A stretch of 64,000 bases of DNA from NCBI GenBank assembly GCA_004963905.1, contig SUGL01000023.1, positions 1-64,000 on the forward strand, written 5' to 3'. Shown here piece after piece: positions 17,229 to 25,385 of this stretch. The notes below the pieces were generated by a model. The model saw nothing but the letters and a program-made list of their open reading frames with translations. It was not told the origin of the DNA and ran no database searches. Position 1 is the stretch's first letter. Every line of letters begins with the position of its first letter. The position numbers were made by a program, and so were the translations under genes. This DNA comes from Mesorhizobium sp. (GTDB lineage Bacteria > Pseudomonadota > Alphaproteobacteria > Rhizobiales > Rhizobiaceae).

Positions 17229-18434
17229 ATGGAGACGGGTATTGCAACGACGCCCTTCGGGCGGCGGCCGATGTCGCTTGCCATGTTGGCAGCGCAAAAC
17301 GATTCACGTGAAATCCCCAAGGGCAGGGTCGTCGACAAGTGGCAGATCTATCGCAACCTCTGCGAAGGCAAGAGCATCGTCGGCATTGGCGATCGTGCCC
17401 TGGCCGTCCTGAATGCGTTGCTATCATTCTATCCTGACAGCGAATTGAGCGAGGAAAACGACCTAATCGTTTTTCCCTCGAACGCACAGCTGTCGCTCAG
17501 GGCGCACGGAATGCCCGATGCCACGCTCAGGCGGCACCTGGCGGCTCTTGTTGACTGCGGGCTAATCATCCGTCGGGATAGCCCGAACGGCAAGCGTTAC
17601 GCCCGCAAGAGCAGGGGAGGGGAGGTCGAGGAAGCCTTTGGCTTCTCCCTGGCGCCGCTGCTGGCCCGTGCTTGCGAGTTCGAGGCGGCTGCCGAACGTG
17701 TTCGCGCCGACAATAGGGCGCTTAGGCTTATGCGCGAGCGGATCACTTTGCACCGCCGTGACATCCACAAGCTGATCGAGGCGGCCTCTGACGAAGATGT
17801 CCAAGGCGACTGGGGAAGCCTGTGGAAGCGTTTCCGCCAGGTTGTAGAGGCTATTCCGCGCCGAGCCTGCATTGCCGAGCTAGAGCCTATCGTTGCCGAT
17901 CTGGCCGCCCTGCGTGACGAAGTGGATAAGCTGCTGGAAGTTCATATGAAATCCACGAATCCAAGCGGCAATGACTCTCAAAACGAGCGGCAGCAATCTG
18001 ATTCAAATACCGACTCTATTTTTGAATTTGAACCTGCTTTAGAGAAAAGCGGGGCGACGGCCGAGCCCATGACGAGGACCGCAGAGCCCCCGAAAACGTA
18101 TCCGCTGGGGCTTGTGCTGAAAGCCTGCCCCGAAATTTCGGACTACGCCATCGACGGGATCGCAAACTGGCGCGATTTCATGATTACCACCGCCCAGGTG
18201 CGGGGCTACCTTGGCGTCTCGCCGTCGGCGTATGAGGAGGCCTGCCATGCGATGGGCCAGGAAACCGCCGCGATCGTGATTGCCTGCATCCTGCAACGCG
18301 CTCAGCACATCAATTCAGCCGGCGGATACCTGCGCGTGCTGACCGACAAGGCCAGGGCAGGGGCGTTTTCGGTCGGGCCGATGCTGATGGCGGCATTGCG
18401 AGCGAACGGCGTGACAGCAAAGATGACAGGGTAA
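17229..18434 (+). CDS. repC: RepC, replication initiator
   Basis: A 401-residue initiator of the repABC family. The start ATG 17229 gives the typical opening METGIATTPFGRRPMSLAML; a GTG at 17217 is possible. The N-terminal DNA-binding domain (to about 155) contains DATLRRHLAALVDCGLIIRR; a linker follows, and a C-terminal domain (about 290-395) with ACPEISDYAIDGIANWRDFM. The origin lies inside repC in this family, and an AT-rich patch is visible at 17973-18050. Expression is limited by the ctRNA and by RepA. Confidence 0.95.
   Translation: METGIATTPFGRRPMSLAMLAAQNDSREIPKGRVVDKWQIYRNLCEGKSIVGIGDRALAVLNALLSFYPDSELSEENDLIVFPSNAQLSLRAHGMPDATLRRHLAALVDCGLIIRRDSPNGKRYARKSRGGEVEEAFGFSLAPLLARACEFEAAAERVRADNRALRLMRERITLHRRDIHKLIEAASDEDVQGDWGSLWKRFRQVVEAIPRRACIAELEPIVADLAALRDEVDKLLEVHMKSTNPSGNDSQNERQQSDSNTDSIFEFEPALEKSGATAEPMTRTAEPPKTYPLGLVLKACPEISDYAIDGIANWRDFMITTAQVRGYLGVSPSAYEEACHAMGQETAAIVIACILQRAQHINSAGGYLRVLTDKARAGAFSVGPMLMAALRANGVTAKMTG
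17973..18050. other. Probable oriV: AT-rich patch inside repC
   Basis: The coding sequence turns AT-rich here (for example CTATTTTTGAATTTGAACCT), encoding a low-complexity linker rich in Ser, Asn and Gln. RepC of related plasmids binds an AT-rich stretch at this relative position. Its function is inferred from the family. Confidence 0.6.
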
Positions 18435-18523
18435 CCGTTGGCGGATCGTTCGCGCTGATGCGGGGGGCTTGTATGGCGCACCATGTGAGGCTATATTTTG
18501 TCTCAAATGGATTGGAGAGTGAA

Positions 18524-18955
18524 ATGCCAGCGTTCGGAAATGTCGCCGACGTGTTGGGGCTGCCCGTCAAAGAGGTGGCGGCGCGGTCGCCCTTCGGGCT
18601 GATCTCCCGGATCGAGGATGGACTTCCCATCGGGGCGCTCGAGCGCGTTGCGCATCTTCTGGCGCCTGGCGATGCTCAGTTCAAATACCGGCTGATCCCC
18701 AAGGCAACCTATGAGCGACGCAAGACGGCACATCGTCTCTCGTCGGACGAGGGCACACGATTGGCACGCGTGGCGCGCGTCTGGGGTCTTGCTGTCGATG
18801 TCTGGCAGAACGAAGAGGAAGCGCGCGATTTCTTGTTCCGGCCGCACCCGATGATTGAGGACAAGCGACCGATCGACCTCGTTATCCTGAGCGAGTTCGG
18901 CGCCGAAATGGTGGTCGATATCCTCGCAGGTCTGAAATACGGCAGTGCTGCGTGA
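18524..18955 (+). CDS. Xre/MbcA/ParS-type antitoxin of a RES toxin
   Basis: A 143-residue antitoxin (ATG 18524 preceded by GGAGAG) with the Xre-like N-terminal domain and a C-terminal toxin-binding domain of the DUF2384 type: TRLARVARVWGLAVDVWQNE, then EARDFLFRPHPMIEDKRPIDLV ending GAEMVVDILAGLKYG. Its last codons overlap the toxin start by 4 bp (GTGA). It neutralises the RES protein and probably represses the operon. The pair lies just downstream of repC, a place where it could stabilise the plasmid. Confidence 0.9.
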   Translation: MPAFGNVADVLGLPVKEVAARSPFGLISRIEDGLPIGALERVAHLLAPGDAQFKYRLIPKATYERRKTAHRLSSDEGTRLARVARVWGLAVDVWQNEEEARDFLFRPHPMIEDKRPIDLVILSEFGAEMVVDILAGLKYGSAA

Positions 18956-19434
18956 CGGCGCAGACTCTCGATCGCACGCTATCATCCTTTCGCATCGGTG
19001 ATCCCGCCGGCACCTACCCGATCTTCGACGCGACTGGCTCGACAATCGCGCCAGGGCGATGGAACACGCCCGGAAGTCCTATCATCTACACCAGCGAGCA
19101 CTATTCGACGGCCCTGTTGGAAAAGCTGGTGCATGGCAGCGGCCGACTGCCGCCCAACCAGCACTACATCGAAATCACAATCCCGCGTGGACTGAGCTAC
19201 GAGGTCTTTTCCCAGCCGTCACTGCCCGGCTGGGACACGATGCCGGCGACGGTGAGCAAGGGATTTGGCGAAACCTGGTGTTTAGAACGGCGCAGCGTCA
19301 TCCTGCTGGTGCCGAGTGTCGTGGCGCGTCTCGATTGCAATGTGCTGATCAATCCGGCGCATCCGGAATTTTCAAGGATAGAGACAAGTCTGCACCAGCC
19401 CGTCTACTGGGACCGGCGGCTGTTTGGCGCGTAA
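18952..19434 (+). CDS. RES-domain toxin
   Basis: A 160-residue RES protein. The family consists of NAD+-degrading or ADP-ribosylating toxins that arrest growth. The expected motifs are seen: SFRIGDPAGTYPIFDATGST near the start, GRWNTPGSPIIYTSEHYSTA (the R-W-N-x-x-G-x-x-x-x-Y signature), and the acidic DTMPATVSKGFGETWC region. GTG 18952 overlaps the antitoxin. Length and architecture are normal, so it should be functional. Confidence 0.93.
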   Translation: MTAQTLDRTLSSFRIGDPAGTYPIFDATGSTIAPGRWNTPGSPIIYTSEHYSTALLEKLVHGSGRLPPNQHYIEITIPRGLSYEVFSQPSLPGWDTMPATVSKGFGETWCLERRSVILLVPSVVARLDCNVLINPAHPEFSRIETSLHQPVYWDRRLFGA

Positions 19435-19494
19435 CGTGGGAGGCCGGGGCTTTCTGTTGCTATCAGCGTGTGCCTTGCCGACAAGCAACAGCTG

Positions 19495-19580
19495 GCGGAT
19501 TTCGTCACCGCCCGATGCTGATTGCGGCGCTGCGGGCGCAAAGCCGATCAAACAAGGACAGGGTGATGCTTCTCGTCTAG
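19495..19580 (+). other. Possible stump of a second repC 3' end
   Basis: The translation RPMLIAALRAQ at 19510-19542 resembles the end of repC at 18376-18408 (GPMLMAALRAN), and the DNA matches in CCGATGCTGAT and GCGGC-type blocks. It follows the toxin gene directly. One reading is that the RES module inserted or recombined at the end of an ancestral repC. The match is short, so this is tentative. Confidence 0.35.
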
Positions 19581-19617
19581 CATCGACGCGCATCTTTGCG
19601 GAGGAAAATGTGACAGT

Positions 19618-21393
19618 GTGGCGCGCGATAGCTTCGAGGCATGGAGCAGGCTTTGCGAAGCGGGCGGGCTTGAGCTCGACGATCGCGATGCCGATTTCGG
19701 CGAGAACCTGCGCATGGCGCTTTCGCCATCGGCGGCCACACTGGAGGAGGCGTTGCGCTCCAGTTCCACCGATCATCTCGTCAGAGCTGTCTTTGACTTG
19801 GCGGAGCCCTTCGTAGCCATGTTCCGAGCCATCCTGAGCTTCTTCCAGGCTGCGGGAGCGCAGCAGGGCCGCTCCCAATGGGATATCCATATCGAGGAGG
19901 AACACATCGAACTGAAGCATTTCGAGAAGTTTCTCGAGACTTGGAACGCGCTCGATTGCGAAGTGGATGTTCCAGCTGTCGATTCCGACGGCTCTTCGGC
20001 AATCTTGCGCGCGGGTGATGACCTGATCGATGCAGAATGGCGCGCGAAGACTGGTGTCCCAGATATCGATCACTGGCAGCAAATGTATCATGATGGGGGA
20101 CATTATCTTCCTTTCCCTCGCTCGCTCCACGCCGATCGAGTCCCATCTGGGTTTCGGGATGCGATCTCGATCGCCACTGTTCTGGTCGAAAGCGCTCGCC
20201 GTGCTTGGCCGGATCGCGAGACAATGATGCGAGACTATCGGGACCGCAGGCTCGGGTTCGAGAGCGGCGACGGCTTCAACTTAGGAACTATCGCGCAGCA
20301 CGAGACTGACTTTCAACTTGGCTTCATAGTGGCGCAGCTCGGGCGGTATGTGTCGTTGGATGAGGCAAGCCAACGCATGGTCGGGCAACGGCTCGCTATT
20401 GCATTAGGCCGCTACCCGAGACGCAAAATTGGCATTCGGGCGGAGCTGCCGGAATTGGAGCGCATTCTATCTCTGCCTCTCTGGCAGCGTCGCCACGAGC
20501 TCTATGCCGTCTGGATCGCGACCGAGATCGTCAACGCCCTCGACGACCACGATTGCGCGCTCCATCACGAGAAAGGCCGTATCACTTTCGCGTTTCGAGA
20601 GTCTGTCATTGCGACAGTGCGTTCGAGCCACCCGAAAGTGAGGTTGTTCGCCGAGCGGCGCAGCCCTCTCATCGCACCGATCGGGCATGGCCGCACGGGC
20701 CACGTCCAACCCGATTACAGCCTGTGGCGCAGCTCCGGAGATCGGGAAGAGTGTGGTCTCGTGGTCGAGGTGAAGCATTACAAGCGCGGGTCGCCGGCAC
20801 GATTCCGCGAGGCACTGATCGACTATGCCCGGGCGCATCGCGCCGCGAAGGTCTTACTCGTCAATCATGGCCCGGCGCGGGAGAGCTTCCACGCAGCCGA
20901 TCGCGATGTCAGCGGCCGATGTATCGTCATCGGTGATTTGACTCCAAGCCACCTGAGACAGCGCGAAACATTGAAGGAGATTGTTCGGGACTACGTGGGC
21001 GAGCCAGTCTTCCGCAGGACTGGTGTCGATGCGGGACCGCTCCTCATGCTTGCGGTCGATGTATCAGCGTCGATGTCGGCTGCGATCGACGCGCCAGACT
21101 TCGCCGGGCTTTTATCCTCGGTTGCGGAAGGGCGCACAGCAGCCGTAGCCCTCGTCGATTCCGAGATTCAAAGCGTCGGGCAGCTCGACCTCATCACTAA
21201 CGACATTAGACGCTCACGTCGCGGCCATACAAGCCTCCACGATCCCGTCAGCAGCCTTCTCGAAGATCATGAACGTGTCGTCTTGCTGACCGATAGGGAC
21301 GGCATTGCTGATCTCGTTGGATTCAAAACCAAGCATTTGGGCTCCAAGCACGTTGGCGGGATAACAGTCGAGGTCATTGAGATTGAACGATGA
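19618..21393 (+). CDS. Putative PD-(D/E)XK-like nuclease fused to a vWA domain
   Basis: A 591-residue protein without a family name that I know. The first 350 residues are helical. At about 363-386 comes HVQPDYSLWRSS ... GLVVEVKHYKRG, matching the D-x(n)-E-x-K core of PD-(D/E)XK nucleases. From about 475 a von Willebrand A-like domain follows, with the metal-site motif AVDVSASMS and an acidic strand VVLLTDRDG. GTG 19618 is the first start in this frame; GGAGG lies 13 bp before it, rather far. It stands alone after the Xre-RES pair and converges with the recombinase gene at 21482. A nuclease with a vWA scaffold on a plasmid full of defence genes could be a restriction-like effector; that is inference. 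Confidence 0.6.
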   Translation: MARDSFEAWSRLCEAGGLELDDRDADFGENLRMALSPSAATLEEALRSSSTDHLVRAVFDLAEPFVAMFRAILSFFQAAGAQQGRSQWDIHIEEEHIELKHFEKFLETWNALDCEVDVPAVDSDGSSAILRAGDDLIDAEWRAKTGVPDIDHWQQMYHDGGHYLPFPRSLHADRVPSGFRDAISIATVLVESARRAWPDRETMMRDYRDRRLGFESGDGFNLGTIAQHETDFQLGFIVAQLGRYVSLDEASQRMVGQRLAIALGRYPRRKIGIRAELPELERILSLPLWQRRHELYAVWIATEIVNALDDHDCALHHEKGRITFAFRESVIATVRSSHPKVRLFAERRSPLIAPIGHGRTGHVQPDYSLWRSSGDREECGLVVEVKHYKRGSPARFREALIDYARAHRAAKVLLVNHGPARESFHAADRDVSGRCIVIGDLTPSHLRQRETLKEIVRDYVGEPVFRRTGVDAGPLLMLAVDVSASMSAAIDAPDFAGLLSSVAEGRTAAVALVDSEIQSVGQLDLITNDIRRSRRGHTSLHDPVSSLLEDHERVVLLTDRDGIADLVGFKTKHLGSKHVGGITVEVIEIER

Positions 21394-21481
21394 CGGCCGC
21401 ACCGCTGCTCGGCGCCGTCGGTAGATCCACGTCGAGTCAATGCCCTAGAACCAAGAGCATCTCAGGCATCTGCCGATCTTG

Positions 21482-22627
21482 TCAGGTAAGAATCCTGGCC
21501 GCTCGACCGAGCGTCCGTTCGGCGTCGTTATAGTAATTCGAAGCCTGTTGCACCGAGCGGTGCTGCGACTGCTGCATGGCTTCGGGCAGCGGAATGCCGC
21601 GGCGGGCGGTTTCGGTGAGGTAGCCGGAGCGCAGACCGTGGGCGGAAAAGGCCGCCGGGTCGAACCCAGCCTCGGCGACGCGGCGCTTCAGGATTAGGTT
21701 GACCGCCTGCGGCGTCAGCGCGCGTTTTTCGAGATTGCCCCAGCGGTCGATGCCTCGAAACACGGCACCCTCAGTGACGCCGGCGCGCTCGAGCCAGTCC
21801 TTTAAGACCAGCACCGGACGGCCGACGAGCAGCACGAAAGCGTCGCTGTCGGCTTGCGTTGTCTTGGTGCGGCCAAGCCGGATCGATAGGCAGGGCAGCT
21901 TTTCGCCGTCGGGATTCTTCGGATCGGCCGGCACCGGCTCTTCCTCGACCAGTTGTTCGACGCGGAGAGCAGAAATTTCGCTGCGGCGGCGGCCGCCGGA
22001 GGCGAAGGCGGTGATCAAAAGGGCTCGGTCGCGGATGTCGACCAGGCGATCGCCGGTGCAGGCCTTCAGAAAGGCGGCCAAAATATCGGCGGTCACCGCC
22101 TTCTTGCTCTTTCGGCCACGTTGCCGGGCGCTGGCGCGCACAGCCAGCTTGATCGCGCTCTGCAGCCCCGGCGCGTTGAATTTTCCCGACATGCCTCGCC
22201 ACTTGGTTAGCGTCGACCAGCTCGACAACCGCCGGCGCACGGTGTTGGGCGCGTGCGGGCCGTCGGCGCGCAGAAGCCCTTGGGATTTCAGCGTCGCCGC
22301 GACGCCGGCCGGCATGCCGTGCGACGGATCCGTCTCGCGCCTGGAAGCATCCCAGAGATGATGCGCGACGAACTTGATCAAAAGCGCTTCCGGCGCGGGC
22401 CAGGGCAAGGGCGATTCCGTCGCCGCCTGGCACCAGGCCTCGAGATAGCCGAGGTCGGAGCAAAGCGCCCGCAAGGAATTCTCGCCCATCCCTTCCTTCG
22501 CCAGGTGGCGTAACGTCTCGATGTCGTCGTCGGTCAGGAGACCGGCCAAAAACTCGCGCCGATCGAACGGCAGCACCGACTCCAGCACATCGAGCCCCTC
22601 GGCACGCACAAGAACCGAACTGGTCAT
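21482..22627 (-). CDS. Tyrosine recombinase 3, coupled to a DUF3800 gene
   Basis: A 381-residue site-specific recombinase. The catalytic residues are recognisable: Arg in FASGGRRRSEISAL (about 215), the H-x-x-R box SAHGLRSGYLTETA (about 330), the second His in QSQHRSVQQ and the nucleophile in ASNYYND near residue 365. The N-terminal SAM-like domain includes ENSLRALCSDLGYLEAW. It is more distant from recombinases 1 and 2 than these are from each other. Its start overlaps the stop of the upstream DUF3800 gene by 4 bp, an unusual and probably functional pairing. A dif-like palindrome lies 74 bp upstream of the operon. Confidence 0.9.
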   Translation of the reverse strand: MTSSVLVRAEGLDVLESVLPFDRREFLAGLLTDDDIETLRHLAKEGMGENSLRALCSDLGYLEAWCQAATESPLPWPAPEALLIKFVAHHLWDASRRETDPSHGMPAGVAATLKSQGLLRADGPHAPNTVRRRLSSWSTLTKWRGMSGKFNAPGLQSAIKLAVRASARQRGRKSKKAVTADILAAFLKACTGDRLVDIRDRALLITAFASGGRRRSEISALRVEQLVEEEPVPADPKNPDGEKLPCLSIRLGRTKTTQADSDAFVLLVGRPVLVLKDWLERAGVTEGAVFRGIDRWGNLEKRALTPQAVNLILKRRVAEAGFDPAAFSAHGLRSGYLTETARRGIPLPEAMQQSQHRSVQQASNYYNDAERTLGRAARILT

Positions 22628-23817
22628 CGCCGGCGCTTTGCGAGTGTAGCGAGGAGCGCTTGCAAACCACTTGGCGGCGGCGCAGCCCGACGAAACTCGG
22701 CCGCGTAGAAGTCTTTCATACCGTCCAGTGGATTCTCACCGCTGTCCGCACGTCGAGCAAGCTCTTTCAGCGCGGCCAGGTTGACGCGCGGTCCAGGCAA
22801 CCGGGTGTCGATGAGTTCGTCGGCTGGCAGCATGAAGTGCTGATGCATATGTTCGCCGACCCAGAAATAGAGATCACGATACGGCTTCTCGCCGACGTGC
22901 TGGAGGACATCGGCGGTCGCGCCGGCCACTACATCTGCCACTTGCAGTGTTGGATTGTCCGCTGACGAGCCGAACCGTAACGGATTAGCCAAGTGCGCCT
23001 GGATTTTTGCCCCTTGGCGTCCATTGGACAGATCCGCCGACAGCGTCTTGCCGACCATACCGTCGAAAATATGGGCCATCGCCTGTAGTGGCTTGGAATC
23101 GTCGCACAGGATGTCCAGGCGGTCGTGGCGGTGTCCCCACCCGTGCAGGATCAAGCTGAACAGGCACGTCGTCGTCAGATCGAGGGTCCACTTGGCGGTC
23201 TGGTTGTCGTCGGCGCGCAGATGTTCGCTTTGTTTAGCGATGATTTGTGCGTATCCTCGCGCAAAGCGCAGCACATAGTCGAGGATTTCATTCGTTTCCT
23301 TCTCGCCAGCTGCCGCTGCGAACAGCGTTGGCGCGTCGGCCGGATTGAAGGACTTCATGAAGGCCTGCAACTCGTGCGCCAGCTTTGGAACGGGCTCACC
23401 TGCGATGAACAGAATGCGATGCATCGCATTCATGACAAATCGATGCAGGTCGTAGTGGTAGAAGAGCCCGTTCTTCGCTTCGAGGACGGGCTCGAACAGA
23501 TATTCGAAGGCCTTGCCGCCGAGGTTGAGACGCTTGTCGGCGGCGATCACGATGGCGCGGCCGGTGACGCGCTGGACGACATCGAGCGCGATCGTCAGCC
23601 AATTGTCGCGCTTGCGCAGCGACTTCGATTTCAACTCCGGCGCCTGGACCCGGTACTTGGCCTTGATTTCCTTGACGAGAGCGTCCGCCTCGTCGGCTGA
23701 AAGATCGATCGCCGCGTAGGCGAAGATTGGCTGATTATCGTCCAGCAGCTTCGGCCCGGTGAAACCGGCCTCATCGCAGGAGATTAGAGCAGGAGGCACT
23801 GGCGCTGGTTCGGCCAT
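22624..23817 (-). CDS. DUF3800 protein upstream of recombinase 3
   Basis: A 397-residue protein that opens with the acidic strand LISCDEAGFTGPKLLDDNQP, the D-E-x-G signature of DUF3800, a family with an RNase H-like fold. The second signature, a late acidic residue in NPTLQVADVVAGATADVL, is also present. Typical members are about 250 residues, so this one has an extra C-terminal part (HFMLPADELIDTRLPGPRVN). DUF3800 genes are often found with mobile elements; here it is translationally coupled (ATGA) to a tyrosine recombinase. Whether it cuts DNA or RNA is not known. Confidence 0.75.
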   Translation of the reverse strand: MAEPAPVPPALISCDEAGFTGPKLLDDNQPIFAYAAIDLSADEADALVKEIKAKYRVQAPELKSKSLRKRDNWLTIALDVVQRVTGRAIVIAADKRLNLGGKAFEYLFEPVLEAKNGLFYHYDLHRFVMNAMHRILFIAGEPVPKLAHELQAFMKSFNPADAPTLFAAAAGEKETNEILDYVLRFARGYAQIIAKQSEHLRADDNQTAKWTLDLTTTCLFSLILHGWGHRHDRLDILCDDSKPLQAMAHIFDGMVGKTLSADLSNGRQGAKIQAHLANPLRFGSSADNPTLQVADVVAGATADVLQHVGEKPYRDLYFWVGEHMHQHFMLPADELIDTRLPGPRVNLAALKELARRADSGENPLDGMKDFYAAEFRRAAPPPSGLQALLATLAKRRR

Positions 23818-24170
23818 TCTAAGGGGATTCCGTGGCCGTTGCCGCCGTGATTTGCGCCGAGTCTAGCGCCTTTGCGCAGTCTAATCCATCACTATCGATA
23901 AGAGGTGATTATCGATAGTTATAGATACGCGAGAGAATGCCACCTGCAAGTCAATCTAACATCGAGATAGCTTGACTATAGCGAATCGGCTATCGTGAAA
24001 ACAATGGTTTACGAGAGTCGAGACCTACCCTTGGAGACCCTGTTCGGGCCCGTCGCACGCGCGACCGCGTGTCGGTTTTACTTCCCGATTTCAATTGAAG
24101 CGCTAAGGTGAAAATCCAACTCTTCAGTATCTCTATAAGGCAGCCTGAAACGGGGGAGGGGAGAGGGCTT
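23818..24170. other. Gene-free region between two recombinase loci
   Basis: These 353 bp hold no supported gene. They are AT-richer than the surroundings and contain a perfect dif-like palindrome (23891-23919) and a further weak dyad (GATAGC and GCTATC at about 23965-23995). The promoter of the DUF3800-recombinase 3 operon should also be here. Confidence 0.65.
23891..23919. other. dif-like candidate recombination site 3 (perfect palindrome)
   Basis: The 11-bp arms ACTATCGATAA (23891-23901) and TTATCGATAGT (23909-23919) are perfectly complementary around the 7-bp spacer GAGGTGA. The inner ends GATAA/TTATC and the 7-bp spacer are shared with site 1. It lies 74 bp before the DUF3800-recombinase 3 operon. 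Confidence 0.65.
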
Positions 24171-25271
24171 TCAGAGCCCTGACGCCTTGGTGAGGTTGGT
24201 CCGGAATCGATCGCGCCGACGCTGGTATCTTCGGGTCATTTCGGCCGAGGCATGGCCGAGTTGCTTCTGGACGTAGCGCTCCTCGATGTCGGCCGAAGAG
24301 GCAAGGCCTGAGCGCAGCGAGTGCCCTGAGAACAGCAGCGCGCGCTCCCCTTCGGGAAGATCGGAGCGGACGCCGGCGGCGAGCGCGGTCTGCTTGACCA
24401 GGCGGGCGACATGTTTGTCGGAGAGCCGTTCGACGTCGACGGTCTTGTTGTCCTTGAAGATGCGCCGGAAGAGCGGGCCTCTGGCGATGCGGCCAAAACG
24501 GATCCAGCTCTCGAGCGCGGTGACGGGACAGGAAAGGTCGCTAGAGCCGCGGCCGACCTCGACCTCGCGCCAGCCCGTTTTGCCGCGCAGCGTCACCAGC
24601 ACGCCCTTGTCTGGAAAGATCTCGATCCAGCCGGCGCCGTCGCTCTTGTCGTCGCGCACGACGTCGAGGCCGACGATTTCGGAGCGGCGCAGGCCGCCGG
24701 CGAAACCGAGAAGCAGGATCGCCCCGTCGCGCAGGCCACGCAAATCATGGCCGAGCGTGTTGACCATCGCTTTGATGTCGTCGCCGAGCACCGCTTCCTT
24801 CTGCCGCGGCGGCTTCGCGTGCTTGCGGCGAATGCCAGCGAGCACGGTGGAAATATGCCGATCGGCGCGATCCATTGGCACGCCGCGTTGGGTAAAGTTC
24901 CAGGCGAGGCCGGAGAGGCGCCGCTCGATTGTCGCGACTGACAGGGGAGGGATCCCGCGTTTCGGATCGCCGGCGGCGCAGGCGCCGATGTAGAGGCCGA
25001 TGACCTGGCTCGACGGCGGCAGCGGATCGAACCCTTCGCGGCGGCACCAGGAGGAAAAATGCCGCCAGTCCTTGGCGTAGGCGTCCCGCGTATTCTCGGA
25101 GCTCGCGGCCTTCGCGTAGCCTGTCGCGGTCTCGACAAGGGCTTCCAGCCGGGCCGCCGCCCACGAGGCGGGGGGTGAGGAGCCCATTTCCATGACAAGG
25201 TCGACGATGTCGGGGAGATCGTCATGGACGCTATTGTCGATTTTGGGCGGGTTTTCCGGGGGATTTTGCAT
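24171..25271 (-). CDS. Tyrosine recombinase 2 (XerC/D-like), intact copy
   Basis: A 366-residue recombinase and close paralogue of the frameshifted recombinase 1. The core-binding domain includes NTRDAYAKDWRHFSSWCRRE (about 60-79). Catalytic residues: Arg in GFAGGLRRSEIVGLD (about 194), HSLRSGLASSADIEERYVQK (H-x-x-R, about 317), GHASAEM (second His) and Tyr in TRRYQRRRDRF near 345. It is divergent from DUF1403 copy 2, with dif-like site 2 between them. It probably acts on such sites to resolve plasmid multimers or exchange modules; that is inference from position. Confidence 0.93.
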   Translation of the reverse strand: MQNPPENPPKIDNSVHDDLPDIVDLVMEMGSSPPASWAAARLEALVETATGYAKAASSENTRDAYAKDWRHFSSWCRREGFDPLPPSSQVIGLYIGACAAGDPKRGIPPLSVATIERRLSGLAWNFTQRGVPMDRADRHISTVLAGIRRKHAKPPRQKEAVLGDDIKAMVNTLGHDLRGLRDGAILLLGFAGGLRRSEIVGLDVVRDDKSDGAGWIEIFPDKGVLVTLRGKTGWREVEVGRGSSDLSCPVTALESWIRFGRIARGPLFRRIFKDNKTVDVERLSDKHVARLVKQTALAAGVRSDLPEGERALLFSGHSLRSGLASSADIEERYVQKQLGHASAEMTRRYQRRRDRFRTNLTKASGL

Positions 25272-25291
25272 GGTTTTGAAGCGTATCAGAA

Positions 25292-25322
25292 TACGTCCGA
25301 TAAGGCAAGCTTACCGGACATA
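25292..25322. other. dif-like candidate recombination site 2
   Basis: Arms TACGTCCGATAA (25292-25303) and TTACCGGACATA (25311-25322) are inverted repeats with two mismatches around the 7-bp spacer GGCAAGC. The spacer nearly matches that of site 1 (GGCAACA on the same relative strand). It lies between the divergent recombinase 2 and DUF1403 genes, 21 bp from the recombinase start. Confidence 0.6.
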
Positions 25323-25385
25323 AAGGCTTGTCGACAAGCTGTGCGGAAAAAGCGAGATTACTGGCCTGAACTGCACATCGCATTT

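Noticed and set aside
23960..23995. Second palindrome (GATAGC and GCTATC) near site 3
   Set aside because: The arms are short and the 17-bp spacing differs from the three consistent sites; could be chance.
25224..25385. N-terminal extension of DUF1403 copy 2
   Set aside because: It would cross the recombinase 2 start and dif-like site 2 and does not match copy 1.
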